This document shows positions 18,493 to 28,238 of a stretch of DNA of 64,000 nucleotides, piece after piece. Source of the stretch: Rubritalea profundi (GTDB taxonomy: Bacteria > Verrucomicrobiota > Verrucomicrobiia > Verrucomicrobiales > Akkermansiaceae). The notes under the pieces are model-generated. The model did no database searches. It was given only the letters and a program-made list of their open reading frames with translations, and had not been told where the DNA came from. Each line of letters opens with the position of its first letter. The stretch's first letter is position 1. The DNA lies in NCBI RefSeq assembly GCF_002954445.1, contig NZ_MQWA01000001.1:442221-506220 (forward strand). The letters run 5' to 3'. A program made the position numbers and the translations under genes.

Positions 18493-18894
18493 ATGAGTCG
18501 GAAGAAAAGAAAGTCTGATAGTTCTGCAGAAGATCAGCAAATCCCCAATGCGTTTGGAGCCCTAGACGCGCTCGGAGACTTGCCGGCAGGGCCGGAAGGA
18601 TCTCTGCCTGTTGTCAGCACTGAGAAAACCCGCGGTCAGAAAAATACCAATCGAGGGCGTGTCGACATCGTCCGCCAGACGGCGCACCGCGGTGGTAAAG
18701 CGGTCACGGTCGCCAAGGATTTCATCGGAATCGGACTTGCTGAAAAACAACAACTCGCGAAGAAGATCCAGAAAGCCTGCGGTGTAGGCGGCACCGTCAA
18801 GGATGGCTGCATCGAAATCCAAGGCGACAAACGAGACGAGATGAAGCGCATCCTAACTGAAGCCGGCTTCAAACCAGTTTTAGCCGGTGGCTAG
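18493..18894 (+). CDS. YciH/SUI1-type translation initiation factor-like protein
   Basis: 133 residues. The C-terminal 80 residues form the SUI1/eIF1-like domain (RGRVDIVRQTAHRGGKAVTV, GGTVKDGCIEIQGDKRDEMKR), as in bacterial YciH. The N-terminus is a polar tail starting SRKKRKSD. In enteric bacteria YciH affects initiation fidelity and stress translation; here function is inferred from family. ATG 18493 starts a complete frame. A decayed partial copy lies 1.3 kb upstream, and a dispersed repeat follows at 18951. Confidence 0.88.
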   Translation: MSRKKRKSDSSAEDQQIPNAFGALDALGDLPAGPEGSLPVVSTEKTRGQKNTNRGRVDIVRQTAHRGGKAVTVAKDFIGIGLAEKQQLAKKIQKACGVGGTVKDGCIEIQGDKRDEMKRILTEAGFKPVLAGG

Positions 18895-18950
18895 GGTATA
18901 TCTTTCGCCAGTGGCAGTTTGGGTAGATCAGAGGCATCTAGATCTTATTA

Positions 18951-19085
18951 GATCACCCATGCATCGTTCACAGAAAAGTGAATCTGAAGAAATTCCCTTT
19001 AAACACAGCGATTGGTGTCTTCAGATCACCTATTGTCTGTTCCGTAGATTACCCTAGATTATTTATTGTTTGCTCCGTAGATTGC
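18951..19085 (+). repeat. Dispersed repeat, copy 4 with partial tandem end
   Basis: Starts GATCACCCATGCATC like copy 2, then GAAAAGTGAA, ATTCCCTTTAAACA, GTGTCTTCAGATCACC and TATTGTCTGTTCCGTAGATT. The last 35 bases are repeated once in diverged form (TTATTGTTTGCTCCGTAGATT). Confidence 0.75.
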
Positions 19086-19114
19086 TCACCGAAGCAGAAA
19101 GTAAGGCCAATATG

Positions 19115-19935
19115 CTAGCCTCGCCGAATATGCCTTAGTAGCCTGTTCGCACTTCTATAGTAGGAGACGATTTTTTCATCGCTGTTATAAAAATGTCTGT
19201 CTCCACCTGAGTAATGAGAGGATCCTGCGCAGGATGGGATGGGATGATTAGACTTTTCAGGTTCTTCAGCTCTAATCGATGACCAACTCAGATGCCAATA
19301 ACGCAACTTCTTTAGCTGTGCCAAGCTTTTCATTCCTTGAAGGCTACTTCGGGCATTAAATATCATTGGGGCATAGATCCTCTCTAAATTTTTCAATTTC
19401 GATAATGGGCTAAAGTCTGAAAACCCGATATTGTATAATACTAATTCCTTCAACTTCTTCAATCCAGCCAAATGCTCTAGACCCGGGCCCGTTATTTTCA
19501 TTGTTTTTGAAAAAAAATAGCGACCAATTTTTGCAGCTTAGCCACATGCTTTAAGCCCGCGTCGGTTACCGTGGAGCGCTCTAAATTAAGAAGTCGAGCA
19601 TCTGGATTTTTAAGAACAAACTCCTTTAAATCTTTATCATTTCTGATGGCCGATGGCCCGTAGCTTGCCGCCTCTTTGCTGGCAAGTTCATGGAATAAAC
19701 TAGCATCTCCGATTTAATGTCTGTAGGCCGAGTCCATCGTACCTGCGGGCATCGCCTCGGAAGATTCAAAGGTAGAAATGATTAAGCCAAGCAACAGCAT
19801 GACTCTGAATAACGGGCCACCAAAGAGGTATCTTGACAAGGTCGGGAAGTTAGAAGTTTCCATGTTTCTCACTGACTGACTGCTAGAAATTTTCTTTTGG
19901 GGGGAGATGTTCGGAGGGGCTTTCATAGGGCACAA
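19115..19935 (-). pseudogene. Broken leucine-rich-repeat protein gene
   Basis: Three pieces read as one exported LRR protein. Piece 1 (19714-19935) has an N-terminal hydrophobic segment (FRVMLLLGLIISTF) and ends in an in-frame TAA after MDSAYRH. The same frame goes on as IGDASLFHELASKEAA and NPDARLLNLERSTVTDAGLK. It runs into a stop after a T8/A5 homopolymer near 19505-19513, where a one-base shift joins it to piece 3 (19115-19501): MKITGPGLEHLAGLKKLKEL and later LRR units. One nonsense and one frameshift make it a pseudogene unless the read is wrong. Confidence 0.75.
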
Positions 19936-20103
19936 TTGCGAAGACAGACAATATTAGTCCTTAATCGACTATTGTTTTACTCTATAAGCACCGTTGCCAC
20001 AGCGAGAAAGTGCTTGATGAGCTAAAGACTTAACTCGAAGAGCTGCCGCTCATGAGCGAGCTCAAAGGAGGCTAAAATTGCGCACGCACTCTTCCTGTGT
20101 TTT

Positions 20104-20239
20104 ATACCATTTTCCCAGATATATTTACGGAATGACGAGTTTGTGGGTTTTCTTCTAGCAACAGAGCTGAGTCGTTGAGGGACTCTGAGGCTTTCAAATT
20201 CTCTGAGTCATTCCGACAACCTAACTGCTCAAATGGTAT
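20104..20239. repeat. MITE-like element, 33-base imperfect terminal inverted repeats
   Basis: Starts ATACCATTTT and ends AAATGGTAT; the inner ends GGAATGAC and GTCATTCC are also inverted at equal spacing, giving 33-base termini with 9-base perfect blocks at each side. Total 136 bases, without coding capacity. No clear target duplication is visible (perhaps TA or TTA). Confidence 0.55.
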
Positions 20240-20509
20240 TAGTGACATCTAAAATCACACTCGTTACACGTAAATAGGTAATCAATATACCTTAACCATC
20301 AGCAAAGTGAGATTAAAAAAATTAGCCTCTAATTTATGGATATAGAGAAATAAATGAAGCCCCATAAGGGGGTTTTAGAGGTGATTGATCAGGTAAGGAT
20401 CAAACAAAAAGACCCTCTAATTTTAAAATTTAAAGCACTAATAAGAGATCCCCTATAAAACTATTTTTACAGCTTTCCAGAGCGGGGACTATTTATAGAA
20501 TTCTGGGCT
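20240..20509. other. AT-rich leader of the Jet/Mks operon
   Basis: No gene seen. The stretch is strongly AT-rich and must contain the promoter of the condensin-like operon. The short GGGGATCTCTTA-like inverted bits near 20440 are not convincing as a regulator site. Confidence 0.35.
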
Positions 20510-21940
20510 GTGAGCCTGAGCCAACAAATATTTCGAGACACACCCAGCCGATTTTTCGCCGTACTAACATGGCGTTATGGTCGACTCTATATTGATGCGC
20601 TTGATAAGATTGAAAGCATCCAGCGCCACCGTCACGGTGTAGGCCTCACACGCCCAGAGCTGATCCAAGTCTGTGACGACATCATCGTTGGAGGCATCGA
20701 GAACATCGACCTCCCTGAAGACCTAGACGAAGAGCTGAGCCGCATCACGGCAGCTGAAATGCTGCGCCAGATGCTTCAGTCCGAGTGGTTAGAGGAGCCC
20801 AAGCGCTCAGATTACCAACGCGTTTACTATCTCGATAGCCGTGCTGAACTTCTGCTAGAGTGCCTACGCAGGATGGCGTACCCTGAGCAAGTCACCTTTA
20901 CTGACAAGCTCCACCTCGTGTGTTCCCGAATCATGGACAAGGATGCTTTCGATAAGCACCCACTTTCCGACCTTGAAGCCTGCACCGACAACTTGCGCTA
21001 CGGCTTACAGGAATTGCGCTCCATGCAGCAAGGAATGGCCCGACTCACTCAGCGCCAACTTAAATCCGACTCGATCAAAGAAAACCTCCGAGTTCTCTAC
21101 GACGACTTCTCAGAGAACATCGGCCAGCGCGCCTACAAGTCATTAATTGACCTCGACATTCCAGTGCGTATTCCACTAGCTCGAGAACAACTCAACGTGA
21201 TCCACAGCAACCCGACAGTCATTGCTAAGATGGAGTTGGAGCTACAGAAGCGTCACCCAGAGCTGACTGACAAAGAGGTCGCCTCCCGCGTACAAACATC
21301 CCTCGCTGACACGGCTAGCATGCTCGATAGCGTGGAGCCACAGGCTGAGGCTGTCGACCGCCGTGCCGCCGATTTCGCCCGCCGTTCTTTTGCCCGCTTC
21401 CGCTACCTCCAAGAGGTTTCCAGTGGCCGACGATCCGAGGTTCGTGAACTCTTTGAACGTGTCAATGAGCGTTATGCTGAATGTAAGCTCAATGCTCTTC
21501 CGGAAGAGCTAGAACTACCAAGCCTTAAAATCCCAGCAGTGAGTCTGCTCGCTGGTATCGACTCGTTATTCAAACCTCGAACGACAAGAGCCAAAGGGGA
21601 ACCTTTGCCTCTCAATGATTTCTACGACGACGATGATTCATTCTACGCTCTCGAAGAAATGAGTAAAAACATAAACTCCTCACTCACCACCTTACGAGCC
21701 AATCGCTTCTTCCAAAATCTCAACGTGGGCTCTGAGGGGCTAGCTTCGAAAGACATCCCCACTGACGTAGATCAATGGTTACTCAACACAGTAGGTCTCC
21801 TACTCCATAGCGACACACTAGCAAGCGAGTACGAAATCAACACACCGCGTGATGAAACCACGCACGCCCCCCTTCCGCAGCCAGATCTAGTCGACGAAAT
21901 GCTCCTCGATCAATTCACCATCCACCCTAAAGCACGATGA
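20510..21940 (+). CDS. JetA/MksF-like kleisin-type subunit of an SMC-like complex
   Basis: 476 residues, first gene of a three-gene condensin-like operon. The opening FRDTPSRFFAVLTWRYGRLY is typical of JetA-family (Wadjet) proteins; the rest is helical and acidic, as in kleisin subunits such as MukF/MksF. In the family it bridges the SMC heads and recruits the JetB dimer. GTG 20510 is the only suitable start, since the family homology begins within ten residues of it. The stop overlaps the next start (ATGA), so expression is coupled. Confidence 0.8.
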   Translation: MSLSQQIFRDTPSRFFAVLTWRYGRLYIDALDKIESIQRHRHGVGLTRPELIQVCDDIIVGGIENIDLPEDLDEELSRITAAEMLRQMLQSEWLEEPKRSDYQRVYYLDSRAELLLECLRRMAYPEQVTFTDKLHLVCSRIMDKDAFDKHPLSDLEACTDNLRYGLQELRSMQQGMARLTQRQLKSDSIKENLRVLYDDFSENIGQRAYKSLIDLDIPVRIPLAREQLNVIHSNPTVIAKMELELQKRHPELTDKEVASRVQTSLADTASMLDSVEPQAEAVDRRAADFARRSFARFRYLQEVSSGRRSEVRELFERVNERYAECKLNALPEELELPSLKIPAVSLLAGIDSLFKPRTTRAKGEPLPLNDFYDDDDSFYALEEMSKNINSSLTTLRANRFFQNLNVGSEGLASKDIPTDVDQWLLNTVGLLLHSDTLASEYEINTPRDETTHAPLPQPDLVDEMLLDQFTIHPKAR

Positions 21941-22740
21941 ACCCAACAGCTATAGTAACTGATACAGATCAGTCATTGTTCAACAACACCCTGCGCGATC
22001 GAGATCGCCAGATGCTACAAGATGTAGCGCATCGTCTCCTAGCACATGGATCTCTCCTTCGTGCACGTGGCGCCGAGCGTCCTCTCTACGATTGGTCGGT
22101 CGAACACCAACCATGGTTAGAAGAATGGGCGGTGCTGTTAGGGCTAAAAATCATTATCCAACGAGACGAGAGGCTCATCATGGCGATCCCTGAGGTCCCG
22201 TCCCTCACCCGTAAACTCAAACGAGACGAAACCCTCGTGGCCCTCGCGCTCTGGTACGACTTCGACGTCGAAGTCCGAGAAAATGGAGCGCACGATGTTT
22301 ATTTCAACCTCCGAGAATTTAACGAGCAGTTCCAAAATAAATTTCCTAGCATGCAGTCCCTCTCGCAGTCACGCATGAAGGAAATCCTCCGCCGCTTCAC
22401 GCGCTTCAACCTGATCGAAATGGATTGGGAAGAGCAATTCACCGACTCAGTTATCCAGATTCTACCGACACTTCGCTTCGCTATCCCGTTTCCTGGCGTC
22501 GAACAATGGGTCAAAGCTGCTAGTATATTCCAGGCCGAGCCGGAGTCCACCGACCCGACACTCGATGATGACGACAACGTCGATGATGACGACACCGAGT
22601 CAGATGAAACCCCTATCATCACAAGCGATGAAACCGACAAAGCAGAGGGAGCATCCAAGCCCAAATCAGCACAGGCTAAGGATAAAGACGATGATAACGA
22701 AGAAAAGGCGCTCCTCGATTTCGATGAAGACGAGGAATAA
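21937..22740 (+). CDS. JetB/MksE-like accessory subunit
   Basis: 267 residues, winged-helix-type KITE protein of the Jet/Mks complex: PLYDWSVEHQPWLEEWAVLL near residue 48, DETLVALALWYDFDVEV near residue 92, then MKEILRRFTRFNLIEMDWE near residue 147. The last 70 residues are a highly acidic, low-complexity tail (DDDDNVDDDDTESDE) that is unusual and may be a flexible DNA mimic or linker. It overlaps the JetA-like gene by four bases. Confidence 0.78.
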   Translation: MNPTAIVTDTDQSLFNNTLRDRDRQMLQDVAHRLLAHGSLLRARGAERPLYDWSVEHQPWLEEWAVLLGLKIIIQRDERLIMAIPEVPSLTRKLKRDETLVALALWYDFDVEVRENGAHDVYFNLREFNEQFQNKFPSMQSLSQSRMKEILRRFTRFNLIEMDWEEQFTDSVIQILPTLRFAIPFPGVEQWVKAASIFQAEPESTDPTLDDDDNVDDDDTESDETPIITSDETDKAEGASKPKSAQAKDKDDDNEEKALLDFDEDEE

Positions 22741-22775
22741 CACACACCACATAACTCTTAACAAACTTTCTACGC

Positions 22776-25700
22776 ATGAGCCGAAAAATCGAACTCACAC
22801 GCATCCACGCTATCAACTGGTTTGGTTACCAAGATGTTTTTGACATCCATGGAAACCTTCTTATTGCTGGTGTCACGGGCTCTGGTAAATCCATCTTGAT
22901 GGACTTGATCCAGCTTGTCCTGATTGGTGACCAGAAGTCCAAATATAACCAATCTGCAACTGGTAAAGCTTCATCACGTACGCTAAAATCCTATTGTCTC
23001 GGTGACACCAAAGATGAAATCGATGGTCTCCCCCAGTACATGCGTAATGATGGAGCTACCACCTACGTCGCACTAGAATTCACTTGGCCTAACAGTGAGA
23101 AGGTGGAAACTTGGGGGCTGCGTATCGAATTCGATAGCGCAGCTCAAAACCAAGCATCACGCCGTCATGGATTCATGATCCCGCGCCGATTGGATAAGAC
23201 TGACTGGATTGACCAATTCGACTTCCCGCTCGATTGGTCGAGCTTCCGCGACTACGTCAGTGAATGCGAAGGCAAGGTCTTCGACACCATGGAGTCGTAC
23301 CGCCGCGAAATGGCTCTACCAAGCCACCTCAACTACGATCGCCAGACTCTCGACTATTTGCTTCCGGCGGCAATGTCCTTCACCTTCCTCGATAATTTCA
23401 ACAAATTTTGCCGTAATTACGTTCTTCCACCTGATGAAGTACGCATTCAAGAAGTGCGCGATTCCTACCACGCATTCCTGTCCCTTCGGCGAGAACTCAC
23501 AGCCCTTCGCAAGCAACTAGATTTACTAGAGTCGATTGGTAAAGACTTCAAAACGAATAAACAGTCGATCATCGACAAGGACCTCTACGCCGATATTTCC
23601 CGCGATCTCCAGTGCGAGGAACTGCGTGAAATGGTCGAAGAGTTAGAAGAGGAAATCAACGAACTCGAGAAACAAGCCAAGTCAGAAAACTCACGTGAGA
23701 CAGAGCTTGAAAGTCTCCTCAAAGGTGGTCGTGAACGCCGTGATATTTTACGTGACGCGCTGAACGAGACCGAAGACGGTCGCTTGTTCCTTCACATCCG
23801 TGAAGACAACCGCAAGCTTGTAGCTCAGATCAACCAACTCCGTGAAGCTGGAAAAACTATCAGCGAGGCACGTGTGCTACGCTGCCGCATGATCCGCAAC
23901 TGGGTGCAGTCACTCCAAAAAACTGGGATCAAACTCCCCCACGGCATGGTCAAGTCTGTAGAGAAATCCCTCACAGCCACGGAGAACTGCGAACTTCACG
24001 AACTCACCGAAAATTTAGAAGAACTCGCCGACAATGTCCGTAACCTTCACTACGCATCGAAAGATGCTGAGAAGCCATTGCGTGATGATGTGGAGAAAAA
24101 GGTCAACAAACTGCGCGGGCTCTCAGCCCGACTAGAAACTCTGGATCGCGGCAAAGTCAGCCAGCGCTCAGTATTGTTAGACGCCGTCAACACCACTCTA
24201 CCTCGCCGTAGGAATGGCGACCCAGCAGCCTTCGCCCTGCGTGAGCTCTGTGAGGTCAAAGACGAACGCTGGCGTCCAGCCATCGAGATTGCCTTTAGCC
24301 GAAAGTTCGCCGTAGTCGTAGAACCCGAGAACTACCGTTTCGCTGAAACAATCTACCGTGAAATGAAAGGTGGAGCACCTGGTGAGTCATTGATCAATCC
24401 AGATCAAGCGCTCGATCTCAACTCACGCTGTGAGCCTAACTGTTTAGCTGACCATCTAGAATGTCACGACCCAGTAGCACAGTCGATTGTCGATCACCTC
24501 TTTGGGCGCTTAATTTGCGTGGAAGACGCTAAAGACCTCACCAAGTACAATTCATCGATCCTCCCGGATGGTTTCACCTACCGTAAGCCATTCGCTGAGC
24601 GCCGAGCGCATTACGACAATATTCCGTACATTGGTAGCCGTGGACTCGAGCAGCAAAAAATCACTCTCGAAAAAGAGCGTGAGCGAATCCGTAAAGAACT
24701 AGAGCGTCTCCAGCCACTCGCTGAGTTGTTAGCTGAATGTGAAAACAACTACCGCAAACAACGTCTCGATAGCCCAAGCCTCGGCGCCCAACTCGCCGAC
24801 CTCCAACAGCTCAAAAGCTCTGAAGACAGACTTCAGGATAATATCAATCGTCTCAAGACCATCGAAGGTGGTGGATTCGAAGAAAAGGAAGCGGAGCTCG
24901 GCAACCTCGATTACACACTTGGCGGCTACGATCGCGAACTCAAGAGCCTCAGAAAATCTGAACTCAAGCTCGAACTTGGACGCCGACAAGGCAGCCTAGA
25001 AGATTACCAAGAACAACTCGATAAAGCAGATGCTGAACTCGCTCGATTCCGCGCTGAATGCATCGGTCTCGGTGAGCACGACGAGCGACGTGAACAACTC
25101 TATCAAAATCTAATGACTGAGTTCCCGGCGCTAGATCTCGCAGTCTCACAGTCTGCTAGACTCGAGCGTGCCTGTATCGACAGAGCACACATCTCGTGGG
25201 CATCTGTCGTAGAAACGCGTAAAGAGCTCGCTAGGGATTTTCCAATCTACAATGAATTCTCTCCTGAGGATGAAGGCAATACTCCCTGGAATGAGAGACT
25301 TGAGCGCATTGCGCAAAGTGATATTCCAGCCTACGAAGGCAAAGCCGAGCGCGAGGAACGCAACTGGCAAGAAATCTTCCGCAAGCAAGTTCTCGTCAAG
25401 TTGCGCAGCGCACTGATGCGAGTCGACCTCACTCTCAAGCTCCTCAACAAAGAGCTCAACAAACCGATCGGCGTTCATCTCTACCAGATCCGTAAGAAGC
25501 GTAATCCAGACTACGCAATCTATCAGAAATTGGTTGATAACAGCGCACTCGCCGATGAAGATTCTCTCTTCTTTGAATCCATCGATTCGGAAGCGAAGGA
25601 AGAAGTCGAACGAATCTTCGACACTCTTGTTGAAGACCCTAACAATGCTGAAGCTCTCAACTTCCTCGACTACCGAAACTACTACGACTACGACATGTCC

Positions 25701-26117
25701 GTACTCGACACCCGCGACCCAGATGGCCGTGAAACATCAGTAGACAAGCATTCAGGCAAGTTCTCAGGTGGTGAGAACCAGTCACCCTACTTCATCGCTA
25801 TCCTCGCCTGTTACCTCCGTGCATACCATCGCTATGAGCGCCGCGGCAAGGAGCCTAGCATTGGTCTAGTCCCTATTGACGAGGCATTTTCGAAGCTTTC
25901 AGGTGAACGTATCCGCGACTGTATTGACGCGCTTACCCAGCTTGGTCTTCAGGGAGCTTTCTCGATGTCTTCAGGAAACATCCCTTACGCAATCGACCTT
26001 TGTGACCAGACGATGGTTATTTCTAAGAAGGAGACAAAGGTAGGCCGCGTCAATCACATCCGCAACATTGCAGTCTCACTCACCCGTAAGGAAGCGACTG
26101 AAAATCTAATGAAATAA
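22776..26117 (+). CDS. JetC/MksB-like SMC-family ATPase
   Basis: 1113-residue SMC-like ATPase. N-terminal Walker A GVTGSGKS near residue 33; a long coiled coil (about 240-460 and 620-760) around a hinge-like region; C-terminal signature FSGGENQSPY near residue 996 and Walker B LVPIDEAFSKL near 1030. With the two preceding subunits it would form a loop-extruding complex. Related Wadjet systems cleave plasmid DNA through a fourth protein, JetD; no JetD/DUF2220-type gene is present on either side. The next gene is unrelated, after a terminator. Confidence 0.85.
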   Translation: MSRKIELTRIHAINWFGYQDVFDIHGNLLIAGVTGSGKSILMDLIQLVLIGDQKSKYNQSATGKASSRTLKSYCLGDTKDEIDGLPQYMRNDGATTYVALEFTWPNSEKVETWGLRIEFDSAAQNQASRRHGFMIPRRLDKTDWIDQFDFPLDWSSFRDYVSECEGKVFDTMESYRREMALPSHLNYDRQTLDYLLPAAMSFTFLDNFNKFCRNYVLPPDEVRIQEVRDSYHAFLSLRRELTALRKQLDLLESIGKDFKTNKQSIIDKDLYADISRDLQCEELREMVEELEEEINELEKQAKSENSRETELESLLKGGRERRDILRDALNETEDGRLFLHIREDNRKLVAQINQLREAGKTISEARVLRCRMIRNWVQSLQKTGIKLPHGMVKSVEKSLTATENCELHELTENLEELADNVRNLHYASKDAEKPLRDDVEKKVNKLRGLSARLETLDRGKVSQRSVLLDAVNTTLPRRRNGDPAAFALRELCEVKDERWRPAIEIAFSRKFAVVVEPENYRFAETIYREMKGGAPGESLINPDQALDLNSRCEPNCLADHLECHDPVAQSIVDHLFGRLICVEDAKDLTKYNSSILPDGFTYRKPFAERRAHYDNIPYIGSRGLEQQKITLEKERERIRKELERLQPLAELLAECENNYRKQRLDSPSLGAQLADLQQLKSSEDRLQDNINRLKTIEGGGFEEKEAELGNLDYTLGGYDRELKSLRKSELKLELGRRQGSLEDYQEQLDKADAELARFRAECIGLGEHDERREQLYQNLMTEFPALDLAVSQSARLERACIDRAHISWASVVETRKELARDFPIYNEFSPEDEGNTPWNERLERIAQSDIPAYEGKAEREERNWQEIFRKQVLVKLRSALMRVDLTLKLLNKELNKPIGVHLYQIRKKRNPDYAIYQKLVDNSALADEDSLFFESIDSEAKEEVERIFDTLVEDPNNAEALNFLDYRNYYDYDMSVLDTRDPDGRETSVDKHSGKFSGGENQSPYFIAILACYLRAYHRYERRGKEPSIGLVPIDEAFSKLSGERIRDCIDALTQLGLQGAFSMSSGNIPYAIDLCDQTMVISKKETKVGRVNHIRNIAVSLTRKEATENLMK

Positions 26118-26158
26118 GGCGCATCACAGATCTAAGCTTCTGCATAAGAAGCCAACTA

Positions 26159-26195
26159 AAAGTGAGGGGCTTTCGTAGAACCTCTCACTTTTTGG
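26159..26195 (+). terminator. Rho-independent terminator of the Jet/Mks operon
   Basis: AAAAGTGAGGGG and CCTCTCACTTTTT form a stem around an 11-base loop, ending in five T. Confidence 0.8.
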
Positions 26196-26276
26196 TGCGT
26201 CTAGGCCGACGCCACTAACAAAGAACTTCCATTTAAAGTTAGGAGCCGTTATAACTTAGATACCGTTCACACAACT

Positions 26277-28142
26277 ATGAAAGAAGCTACACCTCCACCC
26301 AGCGCCCTGCTAGAAGCGAAACAAGCATTGAAGACTCTACGCGAGGGAAGCTGGAAAGACCTCTTGGTGATCTATATCGCCTTCTCATTGGTCTCAGCAC
26401 TCATACTAGCTCCAATGGTAGGCATCACTATTCAAGCCATTGTTTCTCTCTCTGGCCAAGCTGCTTTGAGTGACACGGAGATTGCCACATTTCTACTTAG
26501 CCCAATTGGAGCTGTCGCAGGCATCCTGATTGCCACACTAGTGCTCACGATTGCTTTCATCACCTATGCCGCCCTGTTAGTCGGCAGCCACGCGTATTAC
26601 CACCACTCACACGCCCACCTGACAGGAATTTTTAGAGCGATCACTCGTAGGGGCCCGCAACTCGTCAAACTTTGCCTACGCTTCACCTTTGCCATTCTGC
26701 TTGTAGCACTACCCTTTGTTGCATTGATTGCAGCTGACTATCTCTACTTTATCAGTGAGAATGACATCAACTATTACCTAGCAGAGAAGCCTCCTGAGTT
26801 TATCAAAGCTGTTATTATCGCAGCCGTATTGCTCATCGTCATGGCCATACTCTTGATCAAGCTTGCAGTCAGCTGGTTCTATGCCCCCCCGCTGGTTTTA
26901 TTTGCCTCGATCTCTGCAAAATCTGCAAAGAAACGCAGTACAGTGATCAGCAAAGGCCAGAAGAAACACATCACTCTTTGGCTCGCATTATGGCTCTTCG
27001 GCACACCTTTGGTGATCTCTCTGTTCAACTCTCCATTCAATCTAGCAGCCGGCTGGCTCATTCCTCAACTATCAGACCGTCTTCCATTGCTGGCTCTCAC
27101 TCTTGGGGGCTCTCTCGCTATCACTTCCGCGATCTCCTTCATCATAGGCTTCATCTCTATCTGCATGCTAGCCCACCAGAACCTCCAGATGTTTGAGAAG
27201 TGTGGACTAGACACTACTGTCCCCGTCCACTTTGGGGCTGACGAAAAATTTCACCTGCCGCTTAAAGAAAAATATGCCTTCTTCGCTGCACTCACGGCAC
27301 TCGCGGTCTGCGGCGTATTTTGCTACTACTGGATCGGCAACCTTCATCAGGAGGACGACGTCCTCATCATTGCACACCGTGGCTCCTCAATGGATGCCCC
27401 AGAAAACACCCTCGCTGCGATTCAAATGGCTGTCGATGCTGGCTCTGACTTTGTCGAAATCGACGTGCAGGAAACAGCCGATGGTGTCGTTGTCGTATTC
27501 CACGACTCGGACTACAAGCGGCTAGCTCGCAAGAAACTCAACATCTGGGACGCTAAGTCACGCGATCTACCCGGCATTGAGATCGGCTCGTGGTTCGACC
27601 CGAAATTCTCTGACCAGACAACCCCGACACTCAAGCAAGTCTTCGACATTTGCCGAGGAAAGTCGGGAGTATTGATCGAACTCAAATACTACGGACACGA
27701 TGTAGAGTTAGAACAAAAAGTCATCGACATCGTGGAAGCTGAGAAAATGACCGAGGAAGTCATGATCATGTCACTCAACTACAAAGGCATCCAGAAAGTG
27801 CGCAAGATGCGCCCCGATTGGAAAATTGGTCTACTCTCGACAGTAGCGTTAGGCGATATAACCAAGCTTGACGTCGATTTCTTAGGGCTCAACAGCCGTG
27901 CTGCAACTCCAAAATTAGTCAAACGAGCACACGACAATGCCATCCAAGTATTTGTCTGGACCGTCAACACCCCACTCGACATTTCAGCCATGGCAAGTCG
28001 CGGAGTCGACGGTCTCATCACTGACACCCCGACCACCGCGCAGGAGGTTCTCCAACAGCGAGCTGAGCTAGAGCCTAACCAACGGCTTCTTTTGGAACTA
28101 GCTCACACATTTGGCCGTGAGACCAACGACCTCATTCAGTAG
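26277..28142 (+). CDS. Membrane glycerophosphodiester phosphodiesterase
   Basis: 621 residues. Residues 1-355 contain about seven or eight hydrophobic helices (a glycerophosphoryl diester phosphodiesterase membrane domain). From residue 365 follows a GDPD catalytic domain: AHRGSSMDAPENTLAA, EIDVQETADGVVVVFHDSDY with the catalytic His and acidic metal ligands, and VFVWTVNTPLD near the end. It would hydrolyse glycerophosphodiesters to glycerol-3-phosphate and alcohol, with the active domain on one face of the membrane. The same domain order is known in YqiK/YhdW-like family members of Gram-positives. Own promoter region after the terminator at 26195. Confidence 0.9.
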   Translation: MKEATPPPSALLEAKQALKTLREGSWKDLLVIYIAFSLVSALILAPMVGITIQAIVSLSGQAALSDTEIATFLLSPIGAVAGILIATLVLTIAFITYAALLVGSHAYYHHSHAHLTGIFRAITRRGPQLVKLCLRFTFAILLVALPFVALIAADYLYFISENDINYYLAEKPPEFIKAVIIAAVLLIVMAILLIKLAVSWFYAPPLVLFASISAKSAKKRSTVISKGQKKHITLWLALWLFGTPLVISLFNSPFNLAAGWLIPQLSDRLPLLALTLGGSLAITSAISFIIGFISICMLAHQNLQMFEKCGLDTTVPVHFGADEKFHLPLKEKYAFFAALTALAVCGVFCYYWIGNLHQEDDVLIIAHRGSSMDAPENTLAAIQMAVDAGSDFVEIDVQETADGVVVVFHDSDYKRLARKKLNIWDAKSRDLPGIEIGSWFDPKFSDQTTPTLKQVFDICRGKSGVLIELKYYGHDVELEQKVIDIVEAEKMTEEVMIMSLNYKGIQKVRKMRPDWKIGLLSTVALGDITKLDVDFLGLNSRAATPKLVKRAHDNAIQVFVWTVNTPLDISAMASRGVDGLITDTPTTAQEVLQQRAELEPNQRLLLELAHTFGRETNDLIQ

Positions 28143-28238
28143 CCTCAGTCCTGCTTGACCTAGGCCTGACCTCCCTCTAGCGTGTACCGATCTGAGGCGC
28201 ACTCGCTCCTCGCAATTTTCATTACAATATTCTAAATC

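Noticed and set aside
22299-22745. 148-codon serine-rich antisense ORF
   Set aside because: It is the reverse reading of the acidic repeat tail of the JetB-like gene.
20510-26117. Complete Wadjet defence system
   Set aside because: Only the A, B and C type genes are present; no JetD nuclease, so a plasmid-cutting function cannot be claimed.
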